64,000 bases of DNA from NCBI RefSeq assembly GCF_009687905.1, contig NZ_BLBG01000003.1, positions 1 through 64,000 of the forward strand, given 5' to 3'. Source of the DNA: Lacticaseibacillus zhaodongensis (lineage in GTDB: Bacteria; Bacillota; Bacilli; Lactobacillales; Lactobacillaceae). The notes beneath the pieces are model-generated. The model was not told the origin of the DNA. It saw only the letters and a program-made list of their open reading frames with translations, and did no database searches. The translations under genes and the position numbers were made by a program. The first letter of the stretch is position 1, and every line of letters starts with the position of its first letter. Of this stretch, positions 46,484 through 56,215 are shown piece after piece.

Positions 46484-47161
46484 ATGCGCGATAGAGACTG
46501 GTCTGAGCGACCTTTTGTCACTTACCTATTGATTGCGGCCTGCGTGCTGATGTTTCTGCTCGAAGCAGTGGCTGGGGGGTCAACTTCCACCGCCGTTTTG
46601 GTGCGACTGGGCGCGCGCGTAACGCCGTACGTCTTTGCGGGAGAGTGGTGGCGCTTAATTACCGCGACCTTCCTGCACATCGGGATCATGCACATCGCGA
46701 TGAACATGCTGACGCTTTGGTTTCTGGGGCCACTTACTGAGCAGCTGTTCGGGCACACCAGATTTGCGGTGATTTACCTGCTCAGTGGTATTATCGGCAA
46801 TTACGCCGGCTTATTTTTCAACAGCCCAAACGTCGTTGGCGCCGGTGCGTCTACCGCTTTGTTTGGAATGCTGGGCGCCTTCTTGATGATTGGCGACAAT
46901 TTTAGAGATAACCCAGCGGTTGCGGCGATGACCAAGCAGTTTTTGATTTTGATCGGAATCAATTTACTGTTTGACATCACCCAGAGCAACATTGATATTG
47001 CCGGTCACATCGGGGGCTTAATTGGGGGCTTCCTCGTGGCTGGCGTTTGCGGGGCACCGCGGTTTGGCCGCATCAGCACTTGGAAACGGGTGTTGATGGG
47101 GGTCATCCTTGTGGTCAGCCTGCTGCTTTTGTACTTTGTTTATGGGGGTTCTTTGTGGTGA
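46484..47161 (+). CDS. gluP: Rhomboid family intramembrane serine protease
   Basis: 225 residues with about six or seven helices. Catalytic Ser is in GAGASTALFGMLGA and His in AGHIGGLIGG, with HIGIMHIAMNMLTLWFLGP as the conserved TM2 motif. GluP relatives cleave single-span membrane proteins. The N-terminal soluble domain of Bacillus GluP is absent. First gene of a unit with yqgQ and glk, as in Bacillus (gluP-yqgQ-glcK). Confidence 0.92.
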   Translation: MRDRDWSERPFVTYLLIAACVLMFLLEAVAGGSTSTAVLVRLGARVTPYVFAGEWWRLITATFLHIGIMHIAMNMLTLWFLGPLTEQLFGHTRFAVIYLLSGIIGNYAGLFFNSPNVVGAGASTALFGMLGAFLMIGDNFRDNPAVAAMTKQFLILIGINLLFDITQSNIDIAGHIGGLIGGFLVAGVCGAPRFGRISTWKRVLMGVILVVSLLLLYFVYGGSLW

Positions 47162-47397
47162 TTAATACTTACAACGATATCCTGCAATTACTAAAGCGTT
47201 TTGGCACTTATATTCACTTGGGCAATCGGCTCTACGACATGGAGCTAGCGGCGATTGAACTCGACCGCTTGCACAAGGCCCAACTAGTTGATAATGAAAC
47301 TTATGCGCGGGCCAAAATCGTGCTTAATCATGAACACGAGGAAGAACTGAAGCATCCCCTCAAACTTACAAAATGGAGGAAAAATACAAATGACTGA
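47158..47397 (+). CDS. yqgQ: YqgQ family small protein
   Basis: 79 residues from GTG 47158; GTG 47155 is an alternative, and GGGGG lies 7-10 nt upstream. NTYNDILQLLKRFGTYIHLGNRLYDMELAAIELDRLH matches YqgQ, a small helical protein of unknown role placed before glcK in Bacillota. It overlaps the rhomboid gene by 4 nt and glk by 8 nt. The longer frame to 47047 runs inside the rhomboid gene. Confidence 0.87.
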   Translation: MINTYNDILQLLKRFGTYIHLGNRLYDMELAAIELDRLHKAQLVDNETYARAKIVLNHEHEEELKHPLKLTKWRKNTND

Positions 47398-48349
47398 TAA
47401 GAAGCTGATTGGTGTTGACTTGGGCGGTACTACCGTCAAGTTCGCCATCCTCACCGCCGATGGTGAGATCCAGCAGCGCTGGAGCATTGACACCAACATT
47501 CTGGACGAGGGTAGCCACATCGTCCCAGACATTATTGACAGCATTAACGAGCACTTGGATTTGTACAACATGAAGCCTGCTGACTTCTATGGTATCGGCA
47601 TGGGCTCACCTGGTTCAGTTGATATTGATGCGGGGACCGTTGTCGGGGCCTACAACCTCAACTGGAAGACCAAGCAGTTCGTTAAGCGCGACATTGAGAA
47701 GGGGACCGGGATTGCCTTCAAAATCGACAATGACGCTAACTGTGCCGCAATGGGTGAACGCTGGAAGGGTGCCGGTGACAACGCTAGTGATGTGACCTTC
47801 GTTCCGCTTGGCACTGGTGTCGGCGGTGGGATCATCGCTAATGGCCACCTTTTGCATGGTGCAGCCGGTTCTGCCGGTGAAATTGGCCACGTGGTGGTTG
47901 ATCCTAACGGTTACCTTTGCACCTGTGGCAACCATGGCTGCCTCGAAACCGTTGCTTCCGCGACTGGGATCGTCCGCGTTGCGCGCGACATGGCTGAAGA
48001 ATTTGCTGGTGACAGTCAGCTCAAGGCGACCCTTGATGATGGTGATGAAATCTCATCCAAGATGGTCTTCGACCTGGCTAAAGAGGGCGACAAGCTCGCA
48101 GTTGCAGTTGCTGACCGGGTATCTTAGTTCCTCGGTTTCGCACTCGCTAACCTCGCTAACACGCTGAACCCCCAGTACATTGTTATCGGTGGTGGGGTCA
48201 GCGCGGCCGGTGATTTCCTGCTTTCCCGCGTCCAGAAGAACTTTGAAAAGTACACCTTCTCCAACGTGCGCACTTCAACCCAGGTCCGGCTCGCTACTCT
48301 TGGCAATGCTGCCGGTGTGATTGGTGCAGCAAGCTTGGTATTGGAGTAA
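47390..48349 (+). pseudogene. glk: Glucokinase (ROK family) interrupted by in-frame TAG
   Basis: The first 245 codons encode a ROK glucokinase: GVDLGGTTVKFAIL (ATP), NDANCAAMGE, and the zinc-type CTCGNHGCLE. TAG at 48125-48127 then interrupts, but the same frame continues for 73 codons (FLGFALANLANTLNPQYIVIGGGVS...VRLATLGNAAGVIGAASLVLE) to TAA 48347-48349. Together they give 319 codons, the normal length. The TAG stands where homologues tend to have Tyr or another aromatic residue, so a single change from TAC or TAT explains it. The truncated product lacks the C-terminal helices and is likely inactive. The reading frame and codon use after the stop are intact, so the mutation is recent, or a sequencing error. 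Confidence 0.88.
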
Positions 48350-48384
48350 AATAAACTTATTACGTTTCTAGGAGGCAGTTGGAT

Positions 48385-48816
48385 ATGGTGCACGGAGCAG
48401 GCGTTAATTTTCTAACTTTGATTTGGATCGTCATCGGTCTGATCTTGGTTATTTGGGCGGTGTCATGGTTTTACCGTTACTTCATGGCTCGTCGTTACAA
48501 GCAGTATGGTGGGGAATTAGACGCCGAACAGTTTGAAACCACGATGCGCAAGGCTCAGGTCATTGATCTGCGTGAAAGTAGTGAATTTGACAAGGGTCAC
48601 ATCATGGGTGCCCGGGACATGCCTTACACGCAGCTCAAGGAGAAAATGAGCGGGCTGCGCAAGGACCAGCCTGTTTACCTCTACGACACGACCGGTGCGC
48701 TCTCATTGCGGGCCGCAAGTCGCTTGCGCAAGGCTGGTTACACCCAAATCTACTGGCTCAAGAATGGTTTTGATGACTGGTCAGGTAAGACTAAGGCTAA
48801 GAAGTACCCAGATTAA
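48385..48816 (+). CDS. Membrane-anchored rhodanese-fold protein without catalytic Cys
   Basis: 143 residues from ATG 48385 (AGGAGG 48370-48375; TTG 48379 is too close). One N-terminal membrane helix (about 8-27) then a rhodanese domain: VIDLRESSEFDKGHIMGARDMPY. The active loop, which should start with Cys, reads YLYDTTGALSLRAA, so the sulfur-transfer Cys is Asp. It is therefore predicted not to be a sulfurtransferase. It lies directly after glk. Confidence 0.87.
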   Translation: MVHGAGVNFLTLIWIVIGLILVIWAVSWFYRYFMARRYKQYGGELDAEQFETTMRKAQVIDLRESSEFDKGHIMGARDMPYTQLKEKMSGLRKDQPVYLYDTTGALSLRAASRLRKAGYTQIYWLKNGFDDWSGKTKAKKYPD

Positions 48817-48854
48817 AGCGCGCTGCCTTTGGTTCTGATTCCAAAGGCGGAGCA

Positions 48855-48901
48855 AAAAATCACCCGTAAGCACAAGGTTTCGTGTTTACGGGTGATTTTG
48901 C
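48855..48901. terminator. Bidirectional terminator
   Basis: AAAATCACCCGTAA(G)CAC / GTG(T)TTACGGGTGATTTTG between the rhodanese gene and the leftward DUF3042 gene. Confidence 0.88.
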
Positions 48902-48937
48902 GTTGATAGTCACAATGTGAAAAGTCCGGCTACGCTT

Positions 48938-49117
48938 CTAGAACTGGTGGGCAGCGCGAGACTTGCGAATGGCCTTGCGCCGGTTCTCATTGATCTCGTC
49001 CACCTTGGTCTCAACAGGGTCGATGTAAGCCTTCTTGAAGGTGACAATGGTTGCAGCGACGGCACCGAGGGTAGCCAGGGAACCGATTAGGAAGCCGGTA
49101 CTAAATTTGTTTTTCAT
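48938..49117 (-). CDS. DUF3042 family small protein
   Basis: 59 residues on the minus strand (ATG 49117, TAG 48938), with AGGAGGG 6 nt upstream. Sequence starts MKNKFSTGFLIGSLATLGAV, one membrane helix, then a basic amphipathic tail with ENRRKAIRKSRAAHQF. Length and the KxxGFLxGxLATxGAV and ENRRKAxRKSxxAH pattern fit DUF3042, a small lactobacillus membrane protein of unknown function. Divergent from miaA. Confidence 0.85.
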   Translation of the reverse strand: MKNKFSTGFLIGSLATLGAVAATIVTFKKAYIDPVETKVDEINENRRKAIRKSRAAHQF

Positions 49118-49251
49118 GTTTTTCCCTCCTGTCTAATGCTTCGTATGAGTTGGTATAACTTCATTGTAATACTTCGCGGCCACGAACAGAAGTAAAAATT
49201 GTGGCGGTTTCATTTTCGCAGTGACGCTCACGAAAGGAGTAACACGGATTC

Positions 49252-50202
49252 ATGGCAGATAAGCAAGCAAAGCCGCAAGTGCTCATGATCGGTGGACCAA
49301 CCGCCGTCGGTAAAACAGCCCTCGCGATTCGTTTGGCACAACAATTTGAAGGCATCATTATCAACGCTGATGCCTTTCAAATCTACAGGGGGATGGACAT
49401 TGGCACGGCGAAACCGACCGGAGCTGAACGCCGCGCCGCAGAGCACCGCTTAATTGATATTGCCGAGCCGGATGCGGGTTTCTCCGCCGCGAAATTCGTC
49501 GCCTTAGCTAAGCAAGAAATCAGCCGCGCACTGGCTATGGGCAAGTTACCGATTCTCGTCGGGGGAACTGGTTTTTACCTCAACGCATTGCGGCTTGGCT
49601 TAGCTTTGGGTGAAAAGGGTGCTGGTCCCGAGCGGCAGCGATGGCAACAATATCTGGTTGCGCACGATTCCGTCTCACTCTGGCAGCAGTTAAATGAGCG
49701 CGACCCCAAAGCCGCAGCGGCAATTCCCCCTGCAAACACACGGCGGGTCATTCGCGCACTTGAGGTCATTACGACCACTGGTGAATTATTTTCGGCGCAG
49801 GCCGAAAATGAACCGGAATTCGACTGCCTTGTGCTCGGTCTAAACACGGAGCGCAGTGTCCTTTACGAGCGGATCAATACTCGGGTTGATGCGATGATGC
49901 ACCAGGGGTTAGAACAGGAAGCACGGGCCGTGTTTGCGCGTTATGGTGCTCAGGCCCAGGGCTTAGCCGCAATTGGCTACAAGGAATTCATTCCTTATTG
50001 GCAAGGGGAACAGGACCTGCCGACCACAATCGAATTGATCAAACGCAATTCCCGGCGTTACGCCAAGCGGCAGCTGACGTATTTTCATAACCAGATGCCG
50101 GCACACTGGTTTGATTTGGTTGCTCACCCTGAAGAAGATCAAGAAATCAACAAATTGGTATATGCATGGCTAAGCGGACCGATAGCACCGATACCAGGGT
50201 AA
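49252..50202 (+). CDS. miaA: tRNA dimethylallyltransferase
   Basis: 316 residues. P-loop GGPTAVGKT (14-22), then INADAFQIYRGMDIGTAKP and DIAEPDAGFSAAKF. It adds a dimethylallyl group to A37 of tRNAs reading UNN codons. GAAAGGAG precedes ATG 49252. GlnR follows as in Bacillus and lactobacilli. Confidence 0.95.
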   Translation: MADKQAKPQVLMIGGPTAVGKTALAIRLAQQFEGIIINADAFQIYRGMDIGTAKPTGAERRAAEHRLIDIAEPDAGFSAAKFVALAKQEISRALAMGKLPILVGGTGFYLNALRLGLALGEKGAGPERQRWQQYLVAHDSVSLWQQLNERDPKAAAAIPPANTRRVIRALEVITTTGELFSAQAENEPEFDCLVLGLNTERSVLYERINTRVDAMMHQGLEQEARAVFARYGAQAQGLAAIGYKEFIPYWQGEQDLPTTIELIKRNSRRYAKRQLTYFHNQMPAHWFDLVAHPEEDQEINKLVYAWLSGPIAPIPG

Positions 50203-50320
50203 ATTTGCTGATTCATGCCGATTTGCCAATTACTTATTTACGCCGAATCTTGAATGAAATGCCGATTTGACGCCCTTCATGAAAGCTGCCAACGCGACCG
50301 TAACATTGTTTCACTAAAAA

Positions 50321-50337
50321 TGTTAGAATAGCTAACA
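50321..50337 (+). promoter_or_regulatory. GlnR operator
   Basis: TGTTAGAATAGCTAACA fits the GlnR/TnrA box TGTNA-N7-TNACA exactly. It abuts the glnR promoter, consistent with autorepression. Confidence 0.85.
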
Positions 50338-50344
50338 TAAATGG

Positions 50345-50374
50345 TTGACCCCCAATTGGCATGCTTGCTATACT
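50345..50374 (+). promoter_or_regulatory. Promoter of glnRA
   Basis: -35 TTGACC (50345-50350), 18-bp spacer, -10 TATACT (50369-50374) with an extended TGC. Confidence 0.75.
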
Positions 50375-50400
50375 GACAAAGTCGAAAGGGGGAAGCGTTC

Positions 50401-50751
50401 TTGGCACAGGATGATATGTTACGGCGACGGGACGTTCTCCCGATTGGTACAGTGATCAACCTCACCACTTTAACCGCGCGGCAGATTCGTTACTATGAGG
50501 AGCAAGGGTTAGTGAAGCCGAGTCGCAACGCCGGCAACCACCGTATGTATTCGCTCAACGATGTGGATTCACTGATCCGGGTAATGAATGACCGCAAGGC
50601 GGGAATGAGTCTGGCGGATATCAAGCGGGTGCGAGCTAAGCGGGCGCAGAGGACTAGTGATTCCGCGGCCCGGCGAATGCTCCAGGACGAGTTACTGCAC
50701 CAGTCGCCTTTTGGCCAGACCGACGACGGAACGTTTCGGCGCGGGTTTTAG
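50401..50751 (+). CDS. glnR: MerR-family nitrogen regulator GlnR
   Basis: 116 residues from TTG 50401 (AAAGGGGGAAG upstream). The winged helix has LTARQIRYYEEQGLVKPSRNAGNHRMYSLNDVD. The C-terminal tail (DELLHQSPFGQTDDGTFRRGF) is the part that feels feedback-inhibited glutamine synthetase. It represses glnRA and ammonium-uptake genes when glutamine is plentiful. Confidence 0.95.
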   Translation: MAQDDMLRRRDVLPIGTVINLTTLTARQIRYYEEQGLVKPSRNAGNHRMYSLNDVDSLIRVMNDRKAGMSLADIKRVRAKRAQRTSDSAARRMLQDELLHQSPFGQTDDGTFRRGF

Positions 50752-50800
50752 TTTTAGTTAGGGTTCCAAAAAATGTGTATACAGAATAGGAGAGGGATTA

Positions 50801-52141
50801 ATGGCTCGCAAAGTGTTTACTGCTGATGAAATTCGCCAGAGTGTTAAGGACGAAAATGTTCAGTTTTTCCGTTTGATGTTCACCGACATCAACGGAATCA
50901 TTAAGAATGTTGAGGTGCCAGTGTCACAGCTTGAGAAGGTGTTGGCTAACAAAATCACGATGGACGGATCCAGCATTGACGGGTTCGTGCGGATTGAAGA
51001 AAGTGACATGGTCTTATACCCTGACCTGTCCACTTACCTGATTTTCCCATGGGGCAACGAACACGGTCGGGTTGCGCGGCTGATTTGCTCAGTTCACCGG
51101 CCAGACGGTAAGCCATTTATGGGTGACCCCCGGAACAACTTGATCCGGGTGGTTGAAGAGATGAAAGCTAAGGGCTTCACCAGCTTCAACATCGGACCAG
51201 AGCCAGAATTCTTCCTCTTTAAGTTGGACGAGAACGGATTGCCAACGACTCGTTTGAACGACAAAGGTTCTTACTTTGATTTTGCACCACTGGATCTTGG
51301 TGAGAACTGCCGCCGCGACATTGTGCTTGAACTTGAGAAGATGGGCTTTGAAGTGGAAGCTTCCCACCACGAAGTCGCTCCTGGCCAGCACGAAATTGAC
51401 TTCAAGTACGCCAACGCCCTTGAAGCCGCTGATAACATCCAGACCTTTAAGTTGGTTGTTAAGACGATTGCGCGCAAGCATGGACTCTACGCAACCTTCA
51501 TGCCGAAGCCTTTGCATGGCATTAACGGTAGTGGCATGCACATGAACATGTCGCTCTTCACCAAGGACGGAAATGCCTTCTTCGATCCAGACACTGAGGA
51601 GCAACTTTCCGATGCCGCAATGCACTTTCTTGCCGGCTTGCTCTACCACGCGCGTGCTTTGACGGCCATTAACAATCCGATTGTTAACTCCTACAAGCGC
51701 TTGGTACCAGGTTTTGAGGCTCCAGTTTACATCGCTTGGTCCGGTCACAACCGTTCGCCTTTGATCCGCGTTCCTTCTGGTCGGGGCATGTCCACTCGTT
51801 TGGAAATGCGGAGCGTTGACCCTGCGGCTAACCCATACCTCTCCATTGCCGCAATGCTTGAAGCGGGACTCGATGGGCTCAAGCAAAAACTGCAGCCTGA
51901 AGAAGCAATCGACCGCAACATCTACCGGATGAAGCCAAGCGAACTTAAGGCTAACCACATCCAGGATCTGCCAAGCACTCTGCACAACGCCTTGAAGGCC
52001 TTAGAAGATGATGATGTGATTGTTGCCTCCATGGGTGATCACCTCTACCACAGCTTCATGGACTCTAAGAACATGGAGTGGGCTGCATATCGGCAGCAGG
52101 TTAGTGAGTGGGAACGCGATCAGTACCTCGAATTGTACTAA
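50801..52141 (+). CDS. glnA: Glutamine synthetase type I
   Basis: 446 residues. [25 protein letters not shown] and [19 protein letters not shown] carry the metal-binding Glu and His residues; NRSPLIRVP is the substrate loop. Glutamate, ammonia and ATP give glutamine. Length and style are the GS-I-alpha type regulated by GlnR feedback, not by adenylylation. AGGAGAGGG precedes ATG 50801. Confidence 0.97.
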   Translation: MARKVFTADEIRQSVKDENVQFFRLMFTDINGIIKNVEVPVSQLEKVLANKITMDGSSIDGFVRIEESDMVLYPDLSTYLIFPWGNEHGRVARLICSVHRPDGKPFMGDPRNNLIRVVEEMKAKGFTSFNIGPEPEFFLFKLDENGLPTTRLNDKGSYFDFAPLDLGENCRRDIVLELEKMGFEVEASHHEVAPGQHEIDFKYANALEAADNIQTFKLVVKTIARKHGLYATFMPKPLHGINGSGMHMNMSLFTKDGNAFFDPDTEEQLSDAAMHFLAGLLYHARALTAINNPIVNSYKRLVPGFEAPVYIAWSGHNRSPLIRVPSGRGMSTRLEMRSVDPAANPYLSIAAMLEAGLDGLKQKLQPEEAIDRNIYRMKPSELKANHIQDLPSTLHNALKALEDDDVIVASMGDHLYHSFMDSKNMEWAAYRQQVSEWERDQYLELY

Positions 52142-52160
52142 TAACTAACTAAACTAATTC

Positions 52161-52203
52161 ACAAATGAGTCTGTCTTCCAATCAAGGGCAGGCTCATTTT
52201 GTG
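52161..52203 (+). terminator. Terminator of glnRA
   Basis: ACAAATGAG(T)CTG / CAG(G)CTCATTTTGT stem with TTTT. Confidence 0.8.
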
Positions 52204-52486
52204 ACTATTGGCAAAGCTTTGTTGAACCGCGCGAATATTGTTAAGCATTCTTAATCACCAAGTGTGCTCGATGCGCGTACACTAATTAACAGGCCTGACC
52301 GGGGGATGTTGGCCGCACCCAAGCTGTCTTCATGGGCATTACTGTTCGTCAGCTGACATTGATCTACTAACTGGTGTGAGGGCTGGCGGAGTTAAGTTGC
52401 ACCATTGCGGCAGAATTAAGCTGGAAACGTGGAATCCAGAATTCGCATGGTATACTTGAAATAATTCATTTTAAACGAGGTACGAC
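52204..52486. other. Gene-free interval before the LCP gene
   Basis: About 280 bp with no convincing gene or strong dyad. Near its end, GGTATACT (around 52450) can serve as an extended -10 for the LCP gene. Confidence 0.4.
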
Positions 52487-53542
52487 ATGAGACAAGAAGC
52501 ACGACGGGTGCAACCCAAACACCCAATTTTAAATTTCTTCCTGACCGCTATCGTTGCCATGGTGGTTGTGGCGGGTGCCTATGCTTTTCGCATGTACGGG
52601 GACACCAAGAACGCAATTAATGGAACTTTCCAGCAGATCAGTGGCCGCGCTAACGCGAGTGCCCGCATTAAGGAGAACAAGCCGCTGTCCTTTCTGTTAT
52701 TAGGAACGGATACGGGTGCGTTGGGCCGCAGCCAGAAGGGAAACTCAGACACGATGATTCTCGTCACTGTGAATCCCGAGACTAAGAAGTCAACGATGGT
52801 CAGCATTCCGCGGGACACGCTGGCTAATATTCAGAATCGCTCGACCCGTAACCTGCAGAAAGTTAATGCCGCATACTTCTTGGGCGGATCAACTACAGCT
52901 GTGAAGACAGTGGAGAACCTCCTTGACGTGCCAATTGATTACTACGTGACGGTTAACATGGGTGGCTTGTCCAAAATTGTTGATGCTGTTGGTGGTGTTG
53001 ACGTCAACGTGCCATTTTCTTGGGACGACACTGCCCACGATGCCGGGGTCTTCACCAAGGGACCGGCGCATCTGAACGGGAAGCGGGCACTGCAATTTGC
53101 CCGCATGCGCGAGCAGGATCCGAAGGGTGATTACGGGCGACAACTGCGGCAACAAGAAGTCATCAAGGCCATCATGAAAAAGGTCCTGTCGACTTCGACC
53201 ATTGCTAATTACGAACCGCTGCTCAACTCGCTGAAGGGAAATCTACAGATGAACCTGACCTTCGACGACTTGGTTGCGATTGGGTCCAGTAGTAAGTACC
53301 GCGCCGCACTTGGTGATTTAAAGCGCGACCAAATCAAGGGTACTGGCGCGTGGATCGGTAATGGTAGTTACCAGGTTGCCTCCACAACGGAATTGCAGCG
53401 GGTGAGTGATCTCGTTAACACCAGTCTGGGGCGGAACAAGGTCGTCCTCGATAACGCGGTTACGCGCGAGAATGCTCAGAACTACAATTTTGATTGGGGT
53501 TCAGGCAACAACCCAACTTACTACATTTACCCGGGTGAATAA
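52487..53542 (+). CDS. LytR-CpsA-Psr family protein
   Basis: 351 residues: cytosolic tail, one membrane helix (about 15-36), then the LCP domain with LLLGTDTG, SDTMILVTVNPETKKSTMVSIPRDT and RALQFARMREQDPKGDYGRQLRQQEV. Conserved Asp and Arg bind polyprenyl pyrophosphate. LCP enzymes attach teichoic acid or polysaccharide to peptidoglycan on the outer face. Own promoter and terminator. Confidence 0.93.
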   Translation: MRQEARRVQPKHPILNFFLTAIVAMVVVAGAYAFRMYGDTKNAINGTFQQISGRANASARIKENKPLSFLLLGTDTGALGRSQKGNSDTMILVTVNPETKKSTMVSIPRDTLANIQNRSTRNLQKVNAAYFLGGSTTAVKTVENLLDVPIDYYVTVNMGGLSKIVDAVGGVDVNVPFSWDDTAHDAGVFTKGPAHLNGKRALQFARMREQDPKGDYGRQLRQQEVIKAIMKKVLSTSTIANYEPLLNSLKGNLQMNLTFDDLVAIGSSSKYRAALGDLKRDQIKGTGAWIGNGSYQVASTTELQRVSDLVNTSLGRNKVVLDNAVTRENAQNYNFDWGSGNNPTYYIYPGE

Positions 53543-53561
53543 GTCCAAAGCGAAGCAAGCC

Positions 53562-53609
53562 AAAAAGGGCCGTGAACATGTCAATTAGACACGTTCGCGG
53601 CCCTTTTGG
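53562..53609. terminator. Bidirectional terminator between LCP gene and pepX
   Basis: AAAAAGGGCCG(T)GAAC(A)TGTC / GACA(C)GTTC(G)CGGCCCTTTT stem. Confidence 0.88.
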
Positions 53610-53616
53610 ATTGCAC

Positions 53617-55977
53617 TTAGTCGTTCTGCTTGCGGACTGGCAAGGTCAGGACACTCTTGCTTAAGTCAACGGTGTATTTTGTTGCTCGTCGTGGCCGAAT
53701 GGTTTGGGCCATGTCCGCCCCGTGAATGATGAGTGCGAACTGGCGCTCGGCTGGCAAGCGGTAGCGAGTCGGTTGCAGGTCGAAGTCCAGATCAACGAAA
53801 CGGTTCGGTTCGACGGTGACACTCTCTGCTGCACTGTGCGGATTTTGCAGGTTGCAGTGCGCCAAACTGATCAACTTGGCCGCACTAGGTTTTTTCGCTA
53901 AGCCGAACTCAAGGATGTTGTCCTGACTGAAGTTAAAGCCCTGCGGATAGGCTTTTGCCCCGACCACAGCGGCGTTGGGCGTGAAGCGCTTGGCACTACC
54001 TAAGTCGATTAGCCGGGTACTGACGATGGCCGTTGCGCCGTCCACCTTGACCCGCAGGTGCAGGTGCGCGGTGCCTTCGATTACCGTGTCATTGGCGCTG
54101 ACGGGGAGCTTTAGCACCAGTCGCGAGTCGGCGTATGCGGATTCAGGTTGGATGATGGCCGTTTCGTAGCTGGCACTGGTATCACCAGCCGCGGTGAAGG
54201 TGCTAAATGAATTGTCGGTGAAGCTAACCTGACCGTCACCAAGTACGTGGTCCACGGCGTCAACGTTGCCGCCACGGCCAAAATCAGCCTCTTGTACCCA
54301 AGTTTCGGGTTGAACGTTGTCTTGAATGAGGAGGTCGGGCAAGACATTTAAGGCGTCGTTGTTAACACCCAACAGTTTCGCACTTAGCCAGAGGTTCATC
54401 TGGTCCGTGAAGTCCAGTGAGCGGACGTTATTCAGGTAAACGTGTTGGCCTTGGTGCAAGAACATCTTGTGGCGAATCGGTAAGCCGGCGACCGCTTTAT
54501 GGAACTCAATCACGTTGCGGGGCTTAACGTTCCAGTCGTTCAAACCGTGAACGCTCACGATATCACACTTGATATTTGCAACGTGCTTGCGGTAATTACG
54601 GGCGTCCCAAAATGGGGTGTAGTCGCCATACTTGCGGTCCTGCAGTCGCTCCAAATCGGCGAGGCGTTGTTGCCAAGCCGCATTGACTTTGTTTGCGTCA
54701 CCGGCGGCCTTTATCCGGGAGTAAGTGTCAACGGCGAGTACATCCGCGTCTTCACCCTGAAAGCCCCCAGGAGCAACGACAAGCCCATTCTCGCGGTAGT
54801 AGTCATACCAGCTCGAAATAGCGGATTCGGAAATGGCAGTCTTGAGTGCGGGGGTGCCACTGGTTGCCGCGGCGATGGCCAGGGTGCCGAGGTAGGACTT
54901 GCCGGTCATCGCCACACTACCGTTGCACCAATTAGCTTTGATTGCCGTGTACCCAGTGCGGCTGGTGAAGGCGCGGCGCGTGCCAGCAAGCCATTCAATG
55001 ACTGCAACGGCACTAGCCGTTTCGTCCGGGCCGCCAGTGCTACGTAAACCATCAGAGCCCATGGTGCCCACGCCTGCCGAGTACACCGTCGCAAAACCGC
55101 GCGCCAAGAAGTAGTCATTCAATGAGTAGATACCGTCCTCATTGGCCGCAGCAGCGGTCTGGTCCGCTTCGGCATCAACGCGGCGGTGCGGTAGGTCGGC
55201 CACTTGGGGCGCTTGTGCTGGAGCTTGGGTCCGGGCCGGCTTGACTGCTAATTCTGGTTCAGGATCGTGGGTTACGGCAGTCACGTCGTTGGTGCCGTGG
55301 AAATAAGGGTTAGCTGTGAACAAGGCTGGCACTCGCAGTTGGGGACCGCTCTCAACCGGCCGAAAAATGGTGGCTTCCAACATGTCGCGCTCGCCATCGC
55401 CATCGGTGTCGAGGTCGGATTCGATCCAGACGCGCTCACGGATGATTTTGCTGGTGTCAAAAGTCGGGAGTGCCTTCCCATTAAAGATTTTGAAGTTGCC
55501 GAGCTGTTGCTGGAAGAAGCCGCGGGCAGCAAGAGCGTCGATCAGGGTGACGAGATTCTTGCTGCGGGTGTTCAGCAGCAGGTAAACCGCCCGCACCAGG
55601 TCGTCTTGGGTGGCAATCGCAGTTTGCAGGTGCGGCAGCAAGGTCTGATCCATGAATTCCAAGGCGTGGCCATATTTGAAGTCAATGCCGACTTCAAAAC
55701 TCAGGTATTGCAGGGCCACGGTGTAAAATTGTTCTCCCGTGAAGCTTGTCGGCTTCTGGGCTAGAAACGCGGCCAAATCGGTTTGTTCATCCACCGCCCG
55801 GTCGGCAAGAGCTTCTTGTGTAGTTGCCGCGTCTTGGGCTTCTGGTTCAAACTTAGCGAAAATCGCGGCGGCCAATTCTGCAAAAGAAGGCGCGGTCGTT
55901 GGCAGCCCGATTGTCGTCAGCTCGCTCTTTTGCGTTTGCAAGTCTGGTGTCAGCCGTGCAAATTGATTCAATTTCAT
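53617..55977 (-). CDS. pepX: X-prolyl dipeptidyl aminopeptidase
   Basis: 786 residues, family S15. Nucleophile Ser361 lies in GKSYLGT; the conserved GYTAIKANWCNGSVAMTG precedes it, and HGLNDWNVKP and the MFLHQGQHVY segment hold Asp and His. It releases X-Pro dipeptides from peptides such as casein fragments, in the cytoplasm. The typical helical N-domain is present. Own leftward unit. Confidence 0.96.
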   Translation of the reverse strand: MKLNQFARLTPDLQTQKSELTTIGLPTTAPSFAELAAAIFAKFEPEAQDAATTQEALADRAVDEQTDLAAFLAQKPTSFTGEQFYTVALQYLSFEVGIDFKYGHALEFMDQTLLPHLQTAIATQDDLVRAVYLLLNTRSKNLVTLIDALAARGFFQQQLGNFKIFNGKALPTFDTSKIIRERVWIESDLDTDGDGERDMLEATIFRPVESGPQLRVPALFTANPYFHGTNDVTAVTHDPEPELAVKPARTQAPAQAPQVADLPHRRVDAEADQTAAAANEDGIYSLNDYFLARGFATVYSAGVGTMGSDGLRSTGGPDETASAVAVIEWLAGTRRAFTSRTGYTAIKANWCNGSVAMTGKSYLGTLAIAAATSGTPALKTAISESAISSWYDYYRENGLVVAPGGFQGEDADVLAVDTYSRIKAAGDANKVNAAWQQRLADLERLQDRKYGDYTPFWDARNYRKHVANIKCDIVSVHGLNDWNVKPRNVIEFHKAVAGLPIRHKMFLHQGQHVYLNNVRSLDFTDQMNLWLSAKLLGVNNDALNVLPDLLIQDNVQPETWVQEADFGRGGNVDAVDHVLGDGQVSFTDNSFSTFTAAGDTSASYETAIIQPESAYADSRLVLKLPVSANDTVIEGTAHLHLRVKVDGATAIVSTRLIDLGSAKRFTPNAAVVGAKAYPQGFNFSQDNILEFGLAKKPSAAKLISLAHCNLQNPHSAAESVTVEPNRFVDLDFDLQPTRYRLPAERQFALIIHGADMAQTIRPRRATKYTVDLSKSVLTLPVRKQND

Positions 55978-56172
55978 CTTGATTACCCCATTCCTTAATA
56001 TGTATGTTCTAATCGTTGCCTAATAATGATTTTAGACATCTGTCAGACTGAATACAATGGGCGCGGGAATAATCAATTGCACGGTAGCGGCACCGATTCA
56101 TCAACACTCTGTAACTGGCAAGATTCCGCCGGTATAACTGCCGGCAAATCGGCTTTAAGATAATCTTAGTTA

Positions 56173-56202
56173 TTGACAAAAGTCCCTAATCTTCGCTAAA
56201 CT
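56173..56202 (+). promoter_or_regulatory. Promoter of tRNA-Arg
   Basis: -35 TTGACA (56173-56178), 18-bp spacer, -10 TAAACT (56197-56202), 13 nt before the tRNA. Confidence 0.82.
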
Positions 56203-56215
56203 TGAATCTAGCTTT

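Noticed and set aside
51089-51985. 298-residue minus-strand frame opposite glnA
   Set aside because: Antisense shadow; glnA is clear and complete on the plus strand.
54499-55047. 182-residue plus-strand frame opposite pepX
   Set aside because: Antisense shadow of the peptidase gene.
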